NCBI GenBank assembly: GCA_934725525.1
Contig: CAKVCG010000013.1
Coordinates: 1 to 19,926, forward strand
Direction: 5' to 3'
From: an uncultured Brachyspira sp.
GTDB taxonomy: Bacteria; Spirochaetota; Brachyspiria; Brachyspirales; Brachyspiraceae
DNA length: 19,926 nucleotides
Shown here: piece after piece, positions 16,741 through 19,926 of the stretch
Position numbering within the stretch: position 1 is the stretch's first letter
How the letters are laid out: each line of letters begins with the position of its first letter
Notes under the pieces: model-generated
What the model was told of the DNA's origin: nothing
What the model saw: only the letters and a program-made list of their open reading frames with translations
Database searches by the model: none
Translations under genes and position numbers: made by a program

Positions 16741-16777
16741 GTCATTGCGAGATTTGTTTTACAAATCGAAGCAATCC
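16741..16777 (+). repeat. GTCATTGC-type hairpin element, copy C
   Basis: The flanks GTCATTGCGA and GAAGCAATCC enclose GATTTGT-TTT-ACAAATC (7-bp stem). The outer arms ATTGC and GCAAT also pair. It is followed by AATATTAATAAAA, a tail nearly shared with copy F. Confidence 0.85.
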
Positions 16778-16802
16778 AATATTAATAAAATTTCTTTTTT
16801 GT

Positions 16803-16836
16803 GGATTACTTCGGCTATAAATAGCCTCGTAATGAC
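16803..16836 (-). repeat. GTCATTGC-type hairpin element, copy D (inverted)
   Basis: On the - strand the flanks are GTCATTACGA and GAAGTAATCC around GGCTAT/ATAGCC. Both outer arms changed together (ATTGC to ATTAC, GCAAT to GTAAT), so pairing is kept. Confidence 0.85.
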
Positions 16837-16852
16837 GGAGTAAAAAACAGTT

Positions 16853-16880
16853 GTCATTGCGAAACTCTGCTGAAGCAATC
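16853..16880 (+). repeat. GTCATTGC-type element, copy E (core hairpin lost)
   Basis: The flanks GTCATTGCGA and GAAGCAATC are intact, but the core AACTCTGCT has no stem. Confidence 0.75.
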
Positions 16881-16892
16881 TACTTTCCCATC

Positions 16893-16923
16893 GTCATTGC
16901 GAGGGCAACGCCCGAAGCAATCC
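16893..16923 (+). repeat. GTCATTGC-type hairpin element, copy F
   Basis: The flanks GTCATTGCGA and GAAGCAATCC enclose GGGC-AAC-GCCC. It is followed by ATTATTAATAAAA, as after copy C. Confidence 0.85.
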
Positions 16924-16939
16924 ATTATTAATAAAACTA

Positions 16940-16965
16940 ATGCAAGATGGTTCAACCCATTGTTG
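16940..16965 (+). repeat. Degenerate copy of the CAAGGGGCT hairpin
   Basis: ATGCAAGATGGTTCAACCCA and the following TTGTTG align with the hairpin at 16710-16729 and its flanks (ATGCAAGG..., ...CTTGTTATAATG). Changes on both arms keep part of the pairing (ATGGTT against AACCCAT, one bulge). Confidence 0.5.
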
Positions 16966-16976
16966 TTATAAATGCA

Positions 16977-17011
16977 GATATAGAACTACCCTTTTCGGAT
17001 AGTTCTATATC
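16977..17011. terminator. Hairpin downstream of the outer-membrane protein gene, possible terminator
   Basis: A perfect 12-bp stem pairs 16977-16988 (GATATAGAACTA) with 17000-17011 (TAGTTCTATATC), and CC/GG inside extend it with one bulge. It lies 36 bases past the stop of the gene on the - strand. No strong T run follows, so termination is uncertain. Confidence 0.5.
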
Positions 17012-17047
17012 TTATAGAATTAGTTTATGAGAAAGAGATTGATTAAT

Positions 17048-18307
17048 CTAAAAATACCAAGTTATACCAGTAGACGCATTTAATATAAGCGAAGTCGAGC
17101 CAGAAGTATTAGCAAGCTCTCCCGCAACAGTAGCGCCTCCAGTTTGAATCTCGGTATACCATTCTAATCGAGGTCTCGGACGAATATATAACTCTCCATA
17201 AACGACATAACCAAATGTATAAAAAGGAGATTTTCGCCTATACTCTTCCGTTAGATTTTCTAAACCTTGCATAGCCTGAGTAAAAGAATATATTCTTTTC
17301 GCATTAACTATAGTGAGAGATAAAGCTGGCTCAACATAAAGCTCTATAGTTCCGCTTTCAGACACAGTCCTAAAACCTACAGGCAAAGCTATTCCTATTC
17401 TATAAGGCTCTTCTGCATAGTAAGTATTAGGTATGCTTGCTATATAACCGCCTCTTAACTCTCCTCCAGTATTTGCATCGGCATTTGCTCCCGTGCTTCC
17501 ATAACTGCCGTCCGTTATGGAGCCGTTCACTGGCGCAAAACCTTTAGCCGTAATATAATAATTATCTACAATATTATAGTTTCTTGTAATATTCTTAAAC
17601 TTCGTAGCCAAAGCCGTATCAAATTGAAATCTTATTATCGGCGTAATCTTATAATCAGATAAGTCATAATTAAAATAAGCTCTTAATTGAAAACCAACCG
17701 ATTGTTGAGTAAAATTAGTAGAAGGAGAACTAATCTCTTTTATAGTCGAGTTTCCATAATTGAAGTAAAATCTTAAATGGGAGAAGTATTCCATATTGAA
17801 ATAATATCTTCCCTCTATGCCAGTAGATATTACCATAGTTCCCTTTAAGCTATCGGTTTTATTATAGTAGGATTTTTGCCCAACTCCAACTGAAATTGGA
17901 ATATTTATTCTAAAATTATTATCTAAAGCTGTCATAGACAAAATAGGAGTATGAACCATATAAGTAGGTCCTTTCCATTTAAATTCATAACCTAAAGCTA
18001 TGCCAAATATTCCCATTTGATAGCCTATTCCAGCCAAAGCCGCGGGAACAAATTGGTCTAATCCTTTTTTAGCGTTATCTAAAGTATCAAAATCATTCAC
18101 ATTATGAACGATTATACCAGAAAGCGAATTAGCTCCCGTTAATCCTATAGCCGCTCTTATATTCTCGTTTCCAAATAGAACTCCGACTCTATCCGTGCGA
18201 ACTCTCAATTGATTTGGTTGCACAAGCAAGTCTATAAAGGCGTCTGAAGAATAATATCCAAAAGCGCTCGCGCAAAATATTAATAAGAGTAAAATTATTT
18301 TTTTCAT
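17048..18307 (-). CDS. Outer-membrane beta-barrel protein, possibly Brachyspira Vsp-like
   Basis: The 419 residues begin with a signal peptide (MKK, a Leu/Ile run, then CASAFG, cleavage likely before YYSS). They end in GITWYF, with the terminal aromatic residue that marks outer-membrane barrel strands for assembly. The middle alternates short amphipathic strands (for example YFNMEYFSHLRFYFNYG, IGIALPVGFRTV) with Gly/Ser/Asn-rich loops. The longest loop, near residue 270, is rich in Gly, Ala and Asp. The N-terminal region (DAFIDLLVQPNQLRVRTDRVGVLFGN) resembles, from memory, Brachyspira variable surface proteins; this needs a search. AAGGAGAAG before the ATG supports the start. It follows the sialidase gene on the same strand but is separated by a hairpin. 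A relic of a related 3' end lies 1.5 kb away. Confidence 0.78.
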   Translation of the reverse strand: MKKIILLLLIFCASAFGYYSSDAFIDLLVQPNQLRVRTDRVGVLFGNENIRAAIGLTGANSLSGIIVHNVNDFDTLDNAKKGLDQFVPAALAGIGYQMGIFGIALGYEFKWKGPTYMVHTPILSMTALDNNFRINIPISVGVGQKSYYNKTDSLKGTMVISTGIEGRYYFNMEYFSHLRFYFNYGNSTIKEISSPSTNFTQQSVGFQLRAYFNYDLSDYKITPIIRFQFDTALATKFKNITRNYNIVDNYYITAKGFAPVNGSITDGSYGSTGANADANTGGELRGGYIASIPNTYYAEEPYRIGIALPVGFRTVSESGTIELYVEPALSLTIVNAKRIYSFTQAMQGLENLTEEYRRKSPFYTFGYVVYGELYIRPRPRLEWYTEIQTGGATVAGELANTSGSTSLILNASTGITWYF

Positions 18308-18373
18308 TTTCTTCTCCTTTTGTTGAATTCATTTAATTTTTACTGCTCTTTATAATTTATATTTTATCAAATA

Positions 18374-18407
18374 CCGAATTGACCTAAAAACTATTAAGTC
18401 AATTCGG
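18374..18407. terminator. Hairpin between sialidase and outer-membrane protein genes
   Basis: CCGAATTGAC (18374-18383) pairs perfectly with GTCAATTCGG (18398-18407) across a 14-base loop with three more possible pairs. It lies just downstream of the sialidase stop. On the - strand the following sequence is T-rich but broken by A and G, so it is a plausible but not ideal terminator. Confidence 0.6.
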
Positions 18408-18424
18408 ATTGATAATTTTTAATC

Positions 18425-19828
18425 TTATTTTATATCTTTATACCATTCGGTTTTATAAACTTCTCCCGTTATTGCTTTCATATTATATCTTCTAAATACT
18501 ATATCGTAAGGACTAGCGCCATTCTCGCTAACCTGCTCTTCTGCAAGAGTAACGATAGTTCCGTCTCCGCAAACATCCAAAGACGAATAAGCTGCGACTG
18601 TGTTAATATCCAATAGCACTTTTGCTTCGCTGAAGCTTTTTCCTTCGTCTCTGCTTAAAAATAATTTCAAGCCTTTTCTATTTTCAGGTCCCGCTGCAAT
18701 ATGAAGTATTCTGTTTTTATCTTGCTCTTTTTCTCTTGTCCATACAACTCCTTCCGCGTCAGAGCGTCCATCCACAAAATTATCCCAAGCGGATAATTGT
18801 AGTGGCCAAGAACATTTACCATTAACGGGAACATCGGTAGATACAGCATACATACGATTACGACCTCTCGACTCGTTTCTAACGCTCATTAATAATTTTC
18901 CATCGTTCAATTCCGCTATAACTTTAGGCTCATTCCAGCTTCCATTACCTCCTGTTCCAGGTATCCAATTGTCCGCGCAATCCCAATTCTCACCTTTATC
19001 CGTTGAGTATATATAAAGACCATAAAGTCCACCGTTATTAACTTGACCAATCATAGCCGCGGCAAAAGTTCCGTCTTTTAAGGTTAAACCTCTTCCAGAT
19101 GGCGCAAACGCTTTAGGTATCCCTTTTCCCGATGAATCTTTTGCAAATGAATTCTTAATCTTATTAATTAGGTTTTGCCCTACTTCCTTCCAATCGCTCC
19201 AAGTCTCGCCATTATCTTTGCTTTCAGACCTAAGCATTCTTGAAGGTGTAGAATCAGTCGCATTAGCAAAACCGCCGCCAGAAACAGCCATGCATACTAA
19301 AGTTCCGTCATTGGCTTTAAATACGAGAGCGTCTCCTTTATTTTGAGCTTTACTATAATCAGCATCAGTAGACCTATTTCCCAAAATTTTCTCAGCGCTC
19401 CAATTCTTTCCTCCGTCTTTACTAACTTTATAAACTATATCTATTAATCCTTTATAAAGCCCAATATCTCCGCCATGAGTGTATCTATCATCTGCGATAG
19501 CTATAATATTTCCGTTGTCTGCCACTATTATTGCCGGTATTCTGTATTGTTTTTTTGGACTTTTCCTAGACTGAAATACAATAGTCGGTCCCATAGAAAA
19601 ATTCTGTTGTTGTTGTTGTTCCGTAAGATACCAAGCGGGAAAAACTTTACCTTGTTCATTGGTTATAGTTTGTCCGCCGCCGCTTCCTCCTCCGCCTGCG
19701 CCTCCAGAACCAGAACCGCCGCTTTCGTCTCCTAAAGGATTTTTACATGATAAAGCCAATATCATGCTTGCTAAAATTAAAAATAATTTTGATTTGCGAG
19801 TAAAAACTCTTTTTGTTGTTTGAGACAT
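18425..19828 (-). CDS. Exo-alpha-sialidase lipoprotein (GH33)
   Basis: Sialidases release terminal sialic acids from glycans such as mucin. From the ATG at 19828 the protein has 467 residues; an upstream in-frame start at 19876 was rejected because GGAGGAG lies directly before 19828. It starts with basic residues, a hydrophobic run and lipobox LALSC, with C28 the lipidation site. A Gly/Ser linker (~36-52) follows. The catalytic propeller has YRIP (95-98, first triad Arg); four Asp-box-like repeats at 136-143, 203-210, 275-282 and 392-399 (the last ends in Phe instead of Trp); WNEP with E300; R317; and YSSLD near 414. All main GH33 features are present, so it should be active, probably on the cell surface. 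The gene after it encodes an outer-membrane barrel protein. Confidence 0.93.
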   Translation of the reverse strand: MSQTTKRVFTRKSKLFLILASMILALSCKNPLGDESGGSGSGGAGGGGSGGGQTITNEQGKVFPAWYLTEQQQQQNFSMGPTIVFQSRKSPKKQYRIPAIIVADNGNIIAIADDRYTHGGDIGLYKGLIDIVYKVSKDGGKNWSAEKILGNRSTDADYSKAQNKGDALVFKANDGTLVCMAVSGGGFANATDSTPSRMLRSESKDNGETWSDWKEVGQNLINKIKNSFAKDSSGKGIPKAFAPSGRGLTLKDGTFAAAMIGQVNNGGLYGLYIYSTDKGENWDCADNWIPGTGGNGSWNEPKVIAELNDGKLLMSVRNESRGRNRMYAVSTDVPVNGKCSWPLQLSAWDNFVDGRSDAEGVVWTREKEQDKNRILHIAAGPENRKGLKLFLSRDEGKSFSEAKVLLDINTVAAYSSLDVCGDGTIVTLAEEQVSENGASPYDIVFRRYNMKAITGEVYKTEWYKDIK

Positions 19829-19862
19829 AATCTCCTCCATAAAATTAAATTTTTTATAAAAA

Positions 19863-19881
19863 GCGTTTAAAGACAAAACGC
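19863..19881. promoter_or_regulatory. Small inverted repeat upstream of sialidase, possible operator
   Basis: GCGTTT (19863-19868) pairs with AAACGC (19876-19881) around seven bases, about 35-50 bases upstream of the sialidase ATG and close to a TATAAA-like box on the - strand. Its function is a guess. Confidence 0.3.
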
Positions 19882-19926
19882 CAATTACCGAATTAAGAAA
19901 TTTGGAAATATAAAAATTTTGAAAAA

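Noticed and set aside
16741..16923. Repeats separated by different sequences, like a CRISPR array
   Set aside because: The constant parts are flanks of hairpins, one copy is inverted, spacing is irregular and no cas genes are present.
19829..19876. Longer start for the sialidase
   Set aside because: It would bury the lipoprotein signal behind 16 residues, while GGAGGAG marks the ATG at 19828.

Overview
The window is low-GC chromosomal DNA that most resembles an intestinal spirochaete of the genus Brachyspira. That assignment is inference. It rests on strong A+T bias, Brachyspira-like protein sequences, a surface protein resembling my recollection of the Brachyspira Vsp family, a sialidase lipoprotein, and dispersed hairpin repeats between genes. 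No rRNA, tRNA, CRISPR array or complete insertion sequence was seen.

Layout. 1-1927 (+): the 3' part of yidC (the start lies outside the window) and jag/khpB, closed by a bidirectional terminator at 1941-2004. 2016-5457 (-): a serine-biosynthesis operon of class V aminotransferase, serA and serB. 5458-5756: a spacer holding a G+C-rich tandem repeat and one copy of a GTCATTGC hairpin element. 5757-7950 (-): a PseG-like/zinc-ribbon/methyltransferase fusion and a bacteriohemerythrin. 8097-9389 (-): enolase, with its own terminator. 9512-11507 (+): acylphosphatase and a six-LysM protein with a degenerate M23 domain. 11497-12456 (-): a YhcC-like radical SAM protein. 12613-13266 (+): a small transaldolase. 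13337-15396 (-): plsY and der. 15489-15545 (-): the relic 3' end of an outer-membrane protein gene. 15642-16567 (+): an Rpn-family (PD-(D/E)XK) gene broken by a 20-nt insertion. 16644-17011: a dense array of DNA/RNA hairpins. 17048-18307 (-): an intact outer-membrane protein. 18425-19828 (-): an exo-sialidase lipoprotein.

Most of the window is core metabolism and envelope biogenesis: membrane insertion, phospholipid synthesis, ribosome assembly, glycolysis and serine synthesis. The accessory part is about 15.45-17.05 kb. There an Rpn gene and a hairpin array lie between an intact outer-membrane protein gene and a short relic matching that gene's 3' end. The 20-nt piece that breaks the Rpn gene resembles the two ends of the G+C-rich repeat 10 kb away at 5580-5690. 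The hairpin elements keep their pairing while their sequences differ, which is the clearest sign here of a structure-selected element outside annotated genes.
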